Below are positions 41,537 through 51,937 of a DNA stretch of 64,000 bases, in pieces. Source of the stretch: Nitzschia sp. pyKryTriq1 (taxonomy: Eukaryota > Bacillariophyta > Bacillariophyceae > Bacillariales > Bacillariaceae); NCBI GenBank assembly GCA_956465555.1, contig OY101117.1, positions 3,162,001 to 3,226,000 on the forward strand. Reading direction: 5' to 3'. The notes beneath the pieces were generated by a model. That model ran no database searches and was not told where the DNA came from. It saw only the letters and a list, made by a program, of their open reading frames with translations. Every line of letters begins with the position of its first letter. Positions within the stretch are counted from its first letter, which is position 1. The translations under genes and the position numbers were made by a program.

Positions 41537-42265
41537 GGTGAATGAATTCTAGCCTGACCTCAGAATTAATAGACTCACTCCTCCTCCTCCTCCTCCTCCT
41601 CCTCTACTCGTATCGGTAGCAGATATTAGTGTGATGAAGTTTTGTTGTCTGTTACAGTTGCCCGTTAAGGCTGAAGGCTCGGGGCGACATTTGGATTTCG
41701 CACCGCCAATAGATACGGTACGGTACGTCTATGAGTACCGTACAGGTACATACTCTGGTACAGGGTATTACTCGTACTATCGGTATGCAGGAAGAGCGTG
41801 GAGCTCTGCTCTTGGTCTGTGCTGTTCAATGTTCAATCATGATGATGATGTCAGCAGAATAATCCCTTGAATCATCATCGAATCAAACCGAACCAATCGA
41901 TTTTCGCGGTCTCGGAGGGCGCGCGCTGCCGCGCCACTACGGTACAATAAGTACTCGTACTGTACCGGTACAGTACCTGGTACAGTACCTATGGTACTTG
42001 TACCCGCAGTACGCTGCTGCGGTAGTACAACGTTATAGATCTCATCGCTATCATTATGTCGTCTACTACTCTACTACCGGTACCGGTAGAGTAGTGGAAA
42101 GAGGGACGGCTTGTACTAAAGGTGCTCGATCCAACAGTAGAGTGAGTCCATGCTGGAGTACTAGTTGATAGCTACTTTTACAAGTAGAAGAAGGAGTAGG
42201 ACGATCCCTTGACCAATTCTATTCTAGTTGAAAGTTATACGTTAAGAACAATCATAGCTCATTCC
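41537..42265. other. Intergenic with CTC microsatellite and GTAC cluster
   Basis: A CTC trinucleotide repeat covers about 41577-41603, close to the start of the D-serine dehydratase gene. Positions 41940-42010 and 42060-42095 are packed with GTACCGGTAC, CAGTACCTGGTAC and related words. No gene. Confidence 0.65.
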
Positions 42266-43174
42266 TCAAGCTGCTGCAGCGACCGCCGAATCACGCAATA
42301 TCAGCCGAGATGCATTCCGGATAAAACCTTCCAACTCGCCCGTTACGTCCGGCTCGCCATTCGTCTCCATGGCCAAAAACAACGACGATAGTAGGTTCTG
42401 GAAATACTTATCAGCCCTTTTCTTCTGGTTCAGCTGCTTGTAGATTTGGCCACAGTTATTCACCAAGGCCAATATATTAACAGTATGTAGAGCGCAATCT
42501 CCGATCTTTTGTAGGTCAAAACTAAGTTGGTACAGTCGAAGTGCTACCAGCAAACGGGGTTTGCTGCTCACGAGCCTGGACTTCCTTTCTTTCATAGCTT
42601 GTAAATGATGTGAAAGAGCTAGGTTGTAGACGACCAAGATATTCAGCGAGTCTTGGTCCAACGTTTCGTCAACCGGTAGACCGGTGGAAGGGATAGGATG
42701 CCGGTAGATAAAGTCGCTGTCTTCTGACGATGATTCTTCATCAGCATCACACGTTGTAGGTGTTGAATTTTTGTTGATGATTTGTTTCCTGATTTTCGGT
42801 AAAGGGATCGAGGACGACTTTGCTCCAGAGTCCAGAGAGCTACGCCGCGAAGGTCCGTGTTGCATGTTGGTGCTTTCTTCCTTCCGAGAGCAATCCGCCT
42901 CCCCGCCCTCGTCCTCCTGAATGGCTTCTAATCTTGCCAGTCCCTCTGACAAAATGGAGATGGATTCTTCGAATCGTCCAATCTCAATCAGTAGGACAGC
43001 AAGATCGTTCATTGCAATGACAGATTCCATTTTGCGGGGTTGGAGTGTAGCTAAAAAGTTGCCTGCAAATGCAATTCTGTTGGTTGACACCTTTTGCGAT
43101 TGTTTATTGTGAGTGTCGCCGTTGTCTAAGAAAAAAGTGTTGTTGTTGTGCGACGACGCATGCAGGCAGGCCAT
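42266..43174 (-). CDS. TPR-like hypothetical protein
   Basis: A 302-residue intronless gene. One clear tetratricopeptide-like helix pair lies at about residues 53-85 (A-M-N-D-L-A-V-L-L-I-E-I-G-R-F-E-E-S-I-S). Another follows the acidic spacer at about 180-260 (V-Y-N-L-A-L-S-H-H-L-Q-A, then A-L-R-L-Y-Q-L-S-F-D-L-Q and A-L-V-N-N-C-G-Q-I-Y-K-Q-L). This spacing is typical of TPR proteins that count helper units in a superhelix. Diatoms hold many like it, of unknown function. The start is the first ATG; an alternative in-frame Met at K-M-E-S-V would shorten it by ~50 residues. Confidence 0.7.
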   Translation of the reverse strand: MACLHASSHNNNTFFLDNGDTHNKQSQKVSTNRIAFAGNFLATLQPRKMESVIAMNDLAVLLIEIGRFEESISILSEGLARLEAIQEDEGGEADCSRKEESTNMQHGPSRRSSLDSGAKSSSIPLPKIRKQIINKNSTPTTCDADEESSSEDSDFIYRHPIPSTGLPVDETLDQDSLNILVVYNLALSHHLQAMKERKSRLVSSKPRLLVALRLYQLSFDLQKIGDCALHTVNILALVNNCGQIYKQLNQKKRADKYFQNLLSSLFLAMETNGEPDVTGELEGFIRNASRLILRDSAVAAAA

Positions 43175-44565
43175 TCAGTCTACGAATACCGGTACTGTAC
43201 CGGTACCGGTACTTTCTCTCTCTAGCTACTAGTAGTAGGGCCTATTTATTACCCCGCCTCAAGCAGGTCCCCGCTGACATCTGGTAGTGTTGGATTATGC
43301 AAACTTGTACAGTACTCGTACGTACTTCGTAATAATGCTTGTTGTCTGGTATCCTTTTGTGTCTTTCGGCAGACCTTTCCGCCGCTGTCCCTAATCATAG
43401 GTGGAACTGCGTCCAACCAATGGTCGACTCATTCACTCTACCGGTAGTCTACTTTACTAGGTACCGTGCTTTTCGGTAAAAAAACCACACTGCCGGTACT
43501 GTGCCTAGTCTACTTTTTACGTACCGGTATTTATCGCGATCCATTTTGTTCCTCCGAACGATGTTATTACCTGTCCTCGAAGACACATACCGGTACAGTA
43601 CGAGTACAGTAATCGTACCGGTACTTGTACTACACGCACACGGTTCGAGAAAAAAGGGGTAGAAATTCAAAATTTTGTTCATTCGCTTGCGCTAAAAATT
43701 GTGGATGATGATGATGATTCTTCATTGCACTCTGTCCAAGATGTCAAAGAGAGACAGAGAGCCCAGCACGAGTAGTTAACAGTACTGGTACTGTACCAGT
43801 ACTTGTACAGTACTCATACTGGGTACTGATACCATACAAGGTACTGTAACAGTCTCATACTGCCTCTCTGACCACTACCAGTACTGTACTTGTATAAATA
43901 TTGTACTACGGTACTACTCGTTAGCTACTCTACTAGTAGTAGAGTAGCTCTCTCTAGAGTAGAGCAGAGTGACGGAATGTGTTTTTCCTCGTGCAGGGGT
44001 AGTAGAGAGCTCAATTCAGAGTCTAACAGGACCGCTTAGTGCACTCCTGAGGGCCGAGCGAGCATTATTGTTGGGCAAGCAAGCAGGAGTCAAAGCAAAG
44101 TCGAGTGCTTCTTGCACGGTATGGTACTCCACTTTCAGGGCCATTGCCTCTCGAATATCAACGAACACTACCGGCACCGGTAGCCGTGAACTGCAGGCAA
44201 ACTAATAGTTAGACTTGTCATGGACGTGGCTACTCACTCTCAACGGACATGATGTCAATGCACTTCGAACTATACTCTCTACGAGTACTGTAGCCAGTAA
44301 ACGAGTAGGGACCCTGCAGAGCAACAAAGAGCAGACACGTCTTGGCTCCCCTTACACAGTCCAATAGAACTATAAACAGTAAGCAAGTATGTGTGCATTC
44401 CTGGACCCCGAATTAAATTACCACGGCTACCCAGATTTCCCGGGCTTCTGATAACGAAGAATTAACATTTTTTCCCGTTTGACACGTCTGCCTACTGCAT
44501 GTGAGGGGGGAAAATCGATTCCGAGTAGCTGGCATTGACTCCTCGCCCTCGCATTCAGGCTATTA
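43175..44565. other. Long intergenic region, strongly palindrome-rich
   Basis: 43185-43215, 43485-43640 and 43775-43925 are three of the strongest GTAC/ACCGGT clusters in the window. The open frame at 43969-44205 lacks any recognisable feature. From 44210 to 44560 nothing is seen. Confidence 0.65.
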
Positions 44566-45858
44566 TTATGTATTGTCGTCGTCGGAATGATCATGATGGA
44601 GCTGGAACAATCGGACCAGATTCTGCTTTCTCGAAATGGCTCCTATCCGTGTCCTGCTAATAGCACCGAGGGTTCGAGAGTTTGGACAGATGGAAATAGC
44701 ATGAAGTGAAACAGCAGATTCATCATGAAAGGTGGACAAGAGTTTGCCATCTTGCACGCGCCATATTTTGATGGATTGGAAATCATCCACACTGGCAACT
44801 TTGGATCCGTCCTCGGAAAAGGCAATCTCATGTGGATAAGCATTCAAGAACCGTCGGCTTTGAATGTTGTTGGTCCTTCTTCGTTTGCATTCCGAAGTGG
44901 CACTCCAGATGTTGAACGATTCTGGTTGATACACCGACGCTGCGACAAAGCCACCGTTGTTGGATTCCGACAACACATTATGAAATCCGCCTCGCTTGGT
45001 TTCATAAGTGGAATCTTCTAGGTTCCAAACTCGGACACAATTGGAATTGTGATTATCGTCGTCGGACACGGCAGCTGCCAGAGTCCGGCCATCTTTTGCG
45101 ATTTCCATGGTGGAGACGCGTGACAAGGGACCCAACAGGGTCTGAACTAGACTACCCGTAGCGAGATTCCAGAATTTGATGGTTTCCGACGAATGATGGG
45201 CGGCAATGATCATGGTATCATCAGGTGAAAATCGTAGACAACTTACATTGGAGGAATGGAATTTCCGTGGCTCACCCTGAACCTCGATCATCGCTCTCGC
45301 TCTCGCACTACTTGTCTTGGACAACAACGAAGATGAGGACGACGCAGCGGCTGCTGCTGATGACATTGCTGTGCTGGTTGTCGGCGTGACGACGACGAGG
45401 TTCCAAATAAGTATGGTATGATCCGTCGATGCCGACGCCAGCAGATGATGATTATCCGACTGTTGCTGTTGTTGTCTTCCTCCAAAGACAACCGAATGAA
45501 CGGCCTCCTCTGGCCAGTGACCTTCCAGTGGCGTTTGCTCTCCCTGTTTCAAATGCCACAATCTCACTCTTCCGTCGGAACAGCCACAAGCGACCGACAT
45601 GCCCGAACTCGAGAACGCAAAACTTTTCATTCGACAGAGATGGTTCTTCGCAACTAGGCGATCGGGCCATGGTGGAAGGATGGTGTTCTTGTCATTGTTA
45701 TTGATGCTGATGTTGTTTGTGAACGATAATGATTCATGGAATGCTTTGCAAGTGGATGACAGTCGGTCAAAGGAACGCCGGTCGAGCAACGGCAGAATGT
45801 TGGTCAACAAAATGTCGGAAGGAAGTTCCACGCCATGGTAGGAACGAAGCATCATCAT
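44566..45858 (-). CDS. F-box/WD40-repeat protein
   Basis: A 430-residue intronless gene. Residues about 8-50 form an F-box (L-P-S-D-I-L-L-T-N-I-L-P-L-L-D-R-R-S-F-D-R-L-S-S-T-C-K). WD40 blades follow: V-A-C-G-C-S-D-G-R-V-R-L-W-H, L-A-S-A-S-T-D-H-T-I-L-I-W-N, S-C-L-R-F-S-P-D-D with T-I-K-F-W-N, C-V-R-V-W-N, and I-K-I-W-R-V-Q-D-G-K. Low-complexity Ala/Ser and Gln inserts sit in blade loops. The layout matches substrate receptors of SCF ubiquitin ligases, with the propeller reading the target. Target unknown. Confidence 0.88.
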   Translation of the reverse strand: MMMLRSYHGVELPSDILLTNILPLLDRRSFDRLSSTCKAFHESLSFTNNISINNNDKNTILPPWPDRLVAKNHLCRMKSFAFSSSGMSVACGCSDGRVRLWHLKQGEQTPLEGHWPEEAVHSVVFGGRQQQQQSDNHHLLASASTDHTILIWNLVVVTPTTSTAMSSAAAAASSSSSLLSKTSSARARAMIEVQGEPRKFHSSNVSCLRFSPDDTMIIAAHHSSETIKFWNLATGSLVQTLLGPLSRVSTMEIAKDGRTLAAAVSDDDNHNSNCVRVWNLEDSTYETKRGGFHNVLSESNNGGFVAASVYQPESFNIWSATSECKRRRTNNIQSRRFLNAYPHEIAFSEDGSKVASVDDFQSIKIWRVQDGKLLSTFHDESAVSLHAISICPNSRTLGAISRTRIGAISRKQNLVRLFQLHHDHSDDDNT

Positions 45859-46927
45859 GGCATCGGAATGACAAGTAGTAGAAGTAGAAGTACAAGTACG
45901 TTTATCTCAACCACTCACAATACATACCGGTACAGCAACAAACAATTGCGAATGAACGCAACGAGAAGATGGTTGAAATTGAAATTGATGAATGACGAAA
46001 GAAGAAAACAAGATCGTCGTATCTTTCAATTATTTCCATTGGCTACTGTCGAGAGAACAGAACAGAACAGAACTTTCAGTTTGAGCACTCTACGAGTACT
46101 GTAAAGGAAGTGCTGGCTAGCTGGCCTGGGATGACGTAGGTGCGATTTTGACCACTTGGATCGTATTATAATTTTCAGGTGCGCAGACCGCGCAGAGCCC
46201 ATCAGACACCATCATCATCGATCATTATTCAAGTCATCAGACAGACAGATGCGACCAATTCGATTCGATTCCAAGGTATGGGTACCAACCTACATAGTGT
46301 CTACATAGATATGTATCATAACTATTTCTTTTCATGTTCGTAAGCGAAAGAACTGCCGAACCGAACGAACTCTGTTCGTTGTTCTCCGATCCTGATTCCT
46401 TCTTCATCAAGCAAGTCGCCTCTGAGTTGGCAGCCCGAAGAAGATGGGCGAAAAGAGAAAATGCGAATGAAATAATGGAGAAGAAAGGATCGCATCGATC
46501 GGCATGCGCATGCAGGCAGGCGGCAGAGAGGAGAAAATGAGAAGCGACTCCGCCCTTTTACGGTACCAGGCAGGTGCCACTTCGCTATCAACTTTTTGAG
46601 AAGGGTCCCTTGACGACTCCTCTTCTTGGGCAACCAATTTGGTTTGAAAACTAACAGTAGAAGCTAATAGAAAGGTAGCATGTGTTGTAGCCGTAAATAG
46701 CGTGGCTAAATTAGAAAACTAGTAGTAAACTATCGACAAATCAATCGAGAGACGGATCGAGGAGATATATATGTACAAGCTCGTTTCCGTCTTCGTCAAA
46801 ATGTAAATCGAAAGCCAACTGCAGCAGGTAGTATACAAAACAGCGCAGGAGGCGAAAGAAGGTCTTTCGCTTTGTGTTGTTTCCTCTCCCAGGTAGAAAC
46901 AATATGTGCATGAGAGTGTGGGGAGGA
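45859..46927. other. Intergenic, no supported gene
   Basis: Overlapping frames on both strands at 46322-46640 have biased composition but no domain or reliable start context. Confidence 0.5.
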
Positions 46928-47281
46928 TTAACATAGCGAACCGTTCGAGCCGCGTCGTTTTTGAAACGAACCGAGCGACATAAGATCAAAAGATTCATTG
47001 GATCGAGACAAGCCTTGGCATCGTCGTTTTGAGGGCTGGGTGAATTCCTCTTCATCGTCGTCGAAGTTCCATTCGATGGAAGGGAAGGCAATAGACTCCT
47101 CCACTTGATTGGCGGCGTCCTCAAAGTCGGCCATGCCGAACGATCCGAGAGTAGATCGTGATCGCTTCATTGCGTTAGCTTGGATCATGGGCTTTTCCGT
47201 TGAGATAACATGGTTGGGAACAAATGTAAGAGCCTTTTGGAGGGCTTCAGTAGCTGGAGATTGGGGTTTGCAGGTAGACAT
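46928..47281 (-). CDS. Small unknown protein with basic and acidic clusters
   Basis: The chosen ATG (47281) gives 117 residues beginning M-S-T-C-K-P; an upstream in-frame Met would add 30 residues. Visible are a K-R-S-R-S-T-L-G-S-F-G segment, an acidic run D-D-D-E-E-E-F, a P-S-K-R-R-C basic patch that could direct nuclear import, and a closing S-L-G-S-F-Q-K-R-R-G-S stretch. The two S-L-G/T-L-G-S-F-G/Q segments resemble each other and may be phosphorylation sites (R-S-x-S, inference). No family recognised. Confidence 0.55.
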   Translation of the reverse strand: MSTCKPQSPATEALQKALTFVPNHVISTEKPMIQANAMKRSRSTLGSFGMADFEDAANQVEESIAFPSIEWNFDDDEEEFTQPSKRRCQGLSRSNESFDLMSLGSFQKRRGSNGSLC

Positions 47282-48279
47282 GGTAGTTTGTGTGTAAAAA
47301 ATTGACAAGTTGGAAATTATGGGAACAGGACGGGTGAGATCGTTGGAGATGGATCGGACTGCATGAGGCATGAGGAGGCAGATAGTAGAGCAAGATGTTC
47401 TCTGCCGAACCTAATGTCAGCAATTCGTTAAGTAATTGTCGACGACAGCGCAAAAATCCCTGAGGTGGCAGTGATTTGGAATGAGGTTGATCGCTTTCCG
47501 AATCCAAGGAACCGAAAAATACTGAGGTGGCAACAAAATAGGATCAGCAAGAGGCCTTCTTTGACTATTTGAAAGCTAAATTATTTGAAGCAAACCAGTC
47601 CTTGTTCCTCAAGGAAACAACGATCAGGGGAAGAACATTGCACCGTTCGCGTCGGTTCCCCACAGGTTCCACAATCAGAACAGTGATGCGAAGTTCGCTG
47701 GCAAACCAGGCTATCCTTCCTTTATCATAAGTCAAGAATGTTCTCTCGATTGAACTTGCAATGATCGGTCTGGGGCACAAGACACCTTGAAGAAGGGCCA
47801 TAAAAAAGAATGGTGAATAAATGGTGGTAAATGCCACTGGTCTAGTTATCTGGGACTATCTGTGCTGACGAAAAAACAAGCTAAATATTTCGCATATGCC
47901 TGGCGCTACTGATGAATGATTGTCGTGGTTTGAGAGTGGCTTGCTACTGTACATACATCATACCAGTACTTTACTGTACACGTACCGTTACAGTCTGTAG
48001 CTCAAGCCGGTTACGCACACAGGACAGGCAGGCACAGTTAGTACTTAGTACGAGTGTGCACTTCACACTAACTACCGGTATGCCTCTATGCAAGCTATCA
48101 TGAGTTACAAGAAGGAAAATCTATAGATTGGAATGCGAAGCAATAGTCCCTCTCTTGTAGAGAAGTGATAGCAAAACAATAACGCCGCTCGATATTGAAT
48201 TTTTGCAACTACTCGACAGAGCACCAGTGGTTGTCCATCAGTTCCTCCACCAGTACTAGGACAGGTACTTCTGCTACCG
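47282..48279. other. Intergenic, no supported gene
   Basis: A 90-residue frame at 47565-47837 (minus) has a hydrophobic start but no recognisable family and is left uncalled. 47945-48080 contains GTAC words. Confidence 0.5.
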
Positions 48280-49503
48280 TCAGCACGAGTTGTATGCCTC
48301 CAGGAGTGCCCCGTGTAACTCGGATGTAGCAGCTCCCAAGACACCATTGGACGTCATTTTCGCGCCTTCCGAAAAATCTAAAGGATTCCCTGATGCATCA
48401 GATATACATCCCCCTACTTCTTGTAGCACAAGTACACCCGGTGCAACATCCCATATCCAGTCTTGATGTTCGGACTTTGGGAGTCGGACGTAGAACTCGG
48501 CGTCACCCCGTGCTACAACGCCATACTTTGCTTGACTGTCCATCCGGATAGAATGAAGTATTTCGCCACTAGAATCATGACCCCCGTGAAGTACCTTTGC
48601 CATGGCTTTGCATCTGCCAACTGGATCTGCAAAGCCCTGCTCCACACCAACGCAGAATCTAGCCTTGGTAGCGTCGTTGATCGTATTCGGGTTTCCCCTT
48701 GGCAAAAGGATTGGTGGACGGCTTCCTGGGATAATTGGGAGCTGATAGCACCCCTGCCCACGCAGAGCTACGAAGATGCATCCAATGTTCGAATCATCGC
48801 TTGCCGAGGATGGAAGATTCGGGCAGGCCAGAATTCCAATGTGAGGGACGCCGTCGTTCAGCAGACCAAGCGCGACACAGTACTGCTCCTTTCGTAAGAA
48901 GCCCTTGGTTCCATCAATAGGGTCTAGGCACCATACTCGGCCTCGCTGTTTGCCATCGTTTTCGACATCAAAAAAGGTCTGGCCCAAATCTATGCATTGT
49001 TTGAGTATATTTTCATCGTCGATTCCCGACGCGTGTCGGATCAGTTTTGTTGCTTCGGGGGTCAAGTTATCACTTCTCTCCTCCGCAAGGTACAAGTCAT
49101 CTGGAAAGTTATGCTTCAGATACTTCAAAATAACTGCTTGACTTGCGAAATCGGCAACCGTCACGGGCGACTCGTCCTGTTTCGTGATTGTGTTTTCAAC
49201 GTTCTTATCCATCTGATCCTGTAATTTTGATGTGATGACACATGCTTTACGAACGGCATTCAATGCGACTTGAACTTGCGGGTCAAAATCATGCTCGTCG
49301 TTGATAGTGGGCCTTGCTGGAAGCCGTGTAGATGAATGATACCGTGCCGCGTTTACCGCCGATGATGTATCAAGGCGACAAAAGGCTAAAGCACCAGACA
49401 GGGGCGCCAAAACATCGGTCCAGTGACATCTAGCGACAGTACGTGTAGCGAGAAGAATTGAGAAATTACGCAACGACCAGGGAAATGCTAGAGGGCGCCT
49501 CAT
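48280..49503 (-). CDS. 3'(2'),5'-bisphosphate nucleotidase, SAL1/HAL2 type
   Basis: A 407-residue member of the inositol-monophosphatase superfamily. The metal-binding residues are in place: K-Q-D-E-S-P-V-T-V-A-D (about 108-118), A-E-E (140-142), D-P-I-D-G-T-K-G-F (194-202) and W-D-V-A-P-G (351-356). The longer K-x-D-x-S-P-V-T-V-A-D-F and D-P-I-D-G-T-K-G-F-L-R forms are typical of PAP phosphatases rather than inositol phosphatases; they clear 3'-phosphoadenosine 5'-phosphate left by sulfotransferases. About 65 residues precede the domain and are Arg/Ser/Ala-rich, resembling a mitochondrial presequence (inference). The gene is functionally linked in principle to PAPS-using enzymes such as the sulfotransferase at 6.7-8.0 kb, though not adjacent. 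Confidence 0.93.
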   Translation of the reverse strand: MRRPLAFPWSLRNFSILLATRTVARCHWTDVLAPLSGALAFCRLDTSSAVNAARYHSSTRLPARPTINDEHDFDPQVQVALNAVRKACVITSKLQDQMDKNVENTITKQDESPVTVADFASQAVILKYLKHNFPDDLYLAEERSDNLTPEATKLIRHASGIDDENILKQCIDLGQTFFDVENDGKQRGRVWCLDPIDGTKGFLRKEQYCVALGLLNDGVPHIGILACPNLPSSASDDSNIGCIFVALRGQGCYQLPIIPGSRPPILLPRGNPNTINDATKARFCVGVEQGFADPVGRCKAMAKVLHGGHDSSGEILHSIRMDSQAKYGVVARGDAEFYVRLPKSEHQDWIWDVAPGVLVLQEVGGCISDASGNPLDFSEGAKMTSNGVLGAATSELHGALLEAYNSC

Positions 49504-49570
49504 TATATCTTCTGCTTTGCTGAAACCACAATGACAATGCCGAAGTAGACTTTAGACGTTCAATGACAGG

Positions 49571-49615
49571 TTAAGGTGGCACACACCAGTTATTTTCCCG
49601 TGCTTTTCCCGCGAT
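49571..49615 (+). repeat. Left terminal inverted repeat of the TTAA element
   Basis: 45 bp, perfect inverted match to 51047-51091; it lies ~70 bp from the start codon of the SAL1-type gene, so the insertion sits in that gene's promoter region. Confidence 0.95.
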
Positions 49616-49814
49616 CCGAACCCCAGTAGGCTCTACGAATAATAAGTACCAGACGTAGTATTACTCGATATATCGTTACACAGCACGCTCTGACTTCCTC
49701 GGCAGCAGTTGTGAGTGCCAACAACTCGCTCTACACTCTACACTGCCCATTATCATTCTTACGGTATCACTCTGGTCTGTCTCTATTGCATATTCACTAC
49801 TACTCGTACACCCA

Positions 49815-50387
49815 ATGAGAGTACCACAAAATAACAAGAATAAGGACATCTTCCAGCTTATTGTTGGATTACCGTCCAGAGTAAAAGGCTTGTGGCTGAC
49901 CACAATGCAAATCCACCGGTACATCATTGATGGCGGTGGACCATCAACAATATCCGTACAGCAGTTGCAAGAGTCCATCCGGCGATGCAATCAGGGATCT
50001 CTTCTAGATATGAGACCATGGCAACATACAAAATACTATCTTATCAGGGACCCCGCAAAGCCAGCATTCTACCAATACAAGGATCCTTCGCAACAGATCC
50101 TTGACAACAAGTTCGTACTCCCATCAATTTCGCAAATTAGATTGACGAGCGGAAGTTTCAAGGAAGAAGCAGATAGACTACACGCCGAATGCCTCCAGCA
50201 ACTGGCAGCCATCATCCCCCATCACTGTGGTGACCACAGGAAGTGCGCCAGTGTACACTGCCGCTTCCAGCAATGTAAGCGTGCTCTTATTATGAGGAAG
50301 AAAATGTTCGGAATCGACTACAACCGAGACACGCTGTATAAAGAGTACGCAAAGCTTTCTCATCGCAACCTTCTGTGCTGCAGTTGA
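49815..50387 (+). pseudogene. Possible transposase remnant inside the TTAA element
   Basis: 190 codons from an ATG. The C-terminal half contains I-P-H-H-C-G-D-H-R-K-C-A-S-V-H-C, a His/Cys cluster of the H-x-x-G-x-H-x-x-C type seen in several DDE transposases, followed by a basic stretch. The chain is far too short for a complete transposase and the DDE catalytic set cannot be traced. It overlaps, on the opposite strand, another frame; which is real is uncertain. Confidence 0.4.
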
Positions 50388-50675
50388 AGCAGTACTGTTC
50401 GTATCCGTCTCCTGTAGATAGAAATGATACAAATCAGGGTGTTGTGAGACATATTTGATGAAGTTTCTGGCGGGCTCGTAGATATCAGACTTGAACTTGT
50501 CTGGTTTCTCTATCGCAAGCTTGAAATAATTCGCCAACGTGGACTTCAAGGCCAACTTTTGCCTTGAAATTCCATTTTTTGTTTTTTCCTCGTAGCTTTT
50601 CCCCCTGTTGGGGGCGCTGCTACCTGCTACAATATCAATATCAGCGATGCTGTCACTATCACTATCACTTTTCAT
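50178..50675 (-). CDS. Unknown 165-codon reading frame inside the TTAA element
   Basis: Begins M-K-S-D-S-D-S-D-S-I-A-D-I-D, an acidic Asp/Ser leader, then a Lys-rich central part. No family recognised. It overlaps the plus-strand frame by about 210 bp, so at most one of them is likely a protein in that stretch. Confidence 0.25.
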   Translation of the reverse strand: MKSDSDSDSIADIDIVAGSSAPNRGKSYEEKTKNGISRQKLALKSTLANYFKLAIEKPDKFKSDIYEPARNFIKYVSQHPDLYHFYLQETDTNSTASTAAQKVAMRKLCVLFIQRVSVVVDSEHFLPHNKSTLTLLEAAVYTGALPVVTTVMGDDGCQLLEAFGV

Positions 50676-51046
50676 AGTTTACTAGTAGAGAAGACATAAA
50701 AAACAAGCGTCAGAGGTGCACACACAACATAAAGCACCGCACAGCCGCACATGATATGTCGTCACACCCATGCTGTGACGACTGACTCATACTTCTAAAT
50801 AACTAGGGGGTCCCGTAGTGTACTCACACCTCAAAACGTACCTTAGAGATGTCTTATTTTGTTTACTGTTCTAAGTCTACTACAGGACCCTCTGAAAATC
50901 GCAAAATGAAGGATAGACACAACACCATTGTCGTCGTCGCGGTTGTTTTCGTGATGAATAAAAATATTCCGTCGGCGGCTCGCTGCACAAACGGCCAGAC
51001 CATGGGGTTTCCCAGTAGAATGTACGCAGGTCAACCATCACCAATT

Positions 51047-51091
51047 ATCGCGGGAAAAGCACGGGAAAATAACTGGTGTGTGCCACCTTAA
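51047..51091 (-). repeat. Right terminal inverted repeat of the TTAA element
   Basis: Exact reverse complement of the left repeat. Identity stops at the next base inward on both sides. Confidence 0.95.
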
Positions 51092-51505
51092 TGTGGTATG
51101 AGTACCGCCGGTACCGGGATGTGGTTGTGACTTGTGACATCATGCTACTAGGGCCCTGGCATTATTTTTTGGCATCTTTCTTCTTTCGATTTACCCCCGG
51201 CCGCCGCGCGCGCGCCGCCCCCGCCCCCCTGCACCCATGGTATATCCAAGGTCAGATTTACGGTCATCCAAGTTCTAATTTTACTTAACTAAAATATTGA
51301 CTCAAGACACGAAAAGACATAATAGGATGACGTCCGTCATTCAGACGTCATCATTACCGTCCGTCATCCGCACCCCCCGTAACAACCAAAATTGACTCAC
51401 TTGACCCACACACTCCATCGATTTGTGCCTTGGAAAATGGCTCTTACCCCCCCCCAAATGCACCGAAACTTTGAGTTTTTCGATCATCAAGCGGCCAACT
51501 TTTTT
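51092..51505. other. Non-genic, GC-rich and repeat-like DNA right of the element
   Basis: Includes a CCGCGCGCGCG/CCCCC stretch at 51195-51240 and the imperfect direct repeats GACGTCCGTCATTC and CCGTCCGTCATCC at 51328-51370. No gene. Confidence 0.5.
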
Positions 51506-51937
51506 CTATTTCCTCATCTCCCACTCTTCATAGACGGTGATGACACTCCCATTCTCCTTGTCACATGTATCCATGCTTGCAGTTTCGTCCTTGGGATCAG
51601 CGATTGCAATCAAGTTGTCTTGGATCATTAGATCCGAGCAGATCGACTTGACTGCAATCGCAGTCACAATTAACTTCGAGGTCGTGTTGCCAACAAGACC
51701 GAAGAAACGGTTCTCGCCATCATCCACCTTGATGGTGGTGGTGGTAGCATTCCTTTGCTCGACAATTATATTTCTCTTGCTGGCAACGTTGACAAAGTCG
51801 CCATACTCCGACGCCAAAACTTCGTAGTGTTTACGAAGCTCGGGGTGAAAGGCAATGTACACGCCACGAATTAACGAGCTCAACTCTAAACGACAGCGGT
51901 CGAACGAGCCGCTGACGCCCATCGTCTTCGTCGACAT
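51506..51937 (-). CDS. Unknown 143-codon reading frame
   Basis: The first true ATG is at 51937. Composition is balanced and soluble, with an L-R-K-H-Y-E-V-L-A-S-E-Y-G-D-F-V helix-like segment, but no family is recognised and its 5' end overlaps, on the other strand, a retroelement protease-like frame. It may be part of a decayed element. Confidence 0.28.
   Translation of the reverse strand: MSTKTMGVSGSFDRCRLELSSLIRGVYIAFHPELRKHYEVLASEYGDFVNVASKRNIIVEQRNATTTTIKVDDGENRFFGLVGNTTSKLIVTAIAVKSICSDLMIQDNLIAIADPKDETASMDTCDKENGSVITVYEEWEMRK

Larger units (their letters stand above)
49571..51091. mobile_element. TTAA-bounded DNA transposon copy with perfect 45-bp inverted repeats
   Basis: Bases 49571-49615 (starting TTAAGGTGGCACACACC) are the exact reverse complement of 51047-51091 (ending GGTGTGTGCCACCTTAA). 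The enclosed unit is 1,521 bp. Because both edges are TTAA, the element may insert into and duplicate TTAA, as piggyBac-type elements do, with the terminal repeat proper starting GGTGG. A full-length transposase is not present: internal frames are 190 and 165 codons on opposite strands. The element is therefore internally deleted or non-autonomous. Perfect repeat identity points to recent movement. Confidence 0.88.

Noticed and set aside
47565-47837. 90-codon minus-strand frame with a hydrophobic start
   Set aside because: Too short and featureless; no paralogue in the window.
6728-49503. A sulfation gene cluster linking the sulfotransferase and the SAL1-type nucleotidase
   Set aside because: They are 40 kb apart with unrelated genes between; a biochemical link exists in principle but not a cluster.
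50178-50675. Acidic Asp/Ser-leading frame in the transposon as an accessory toxin or regulator
   Set aside because: No family evidence; it overlaps the opposite-strand transposase-like frame, so kept only as an unknown frame.
51195-51240. GC-rich stretch as a CRISPR or structured RNA
   Set aside because: Simple CG/CCC composition without spaced repeats or a convincing fold.
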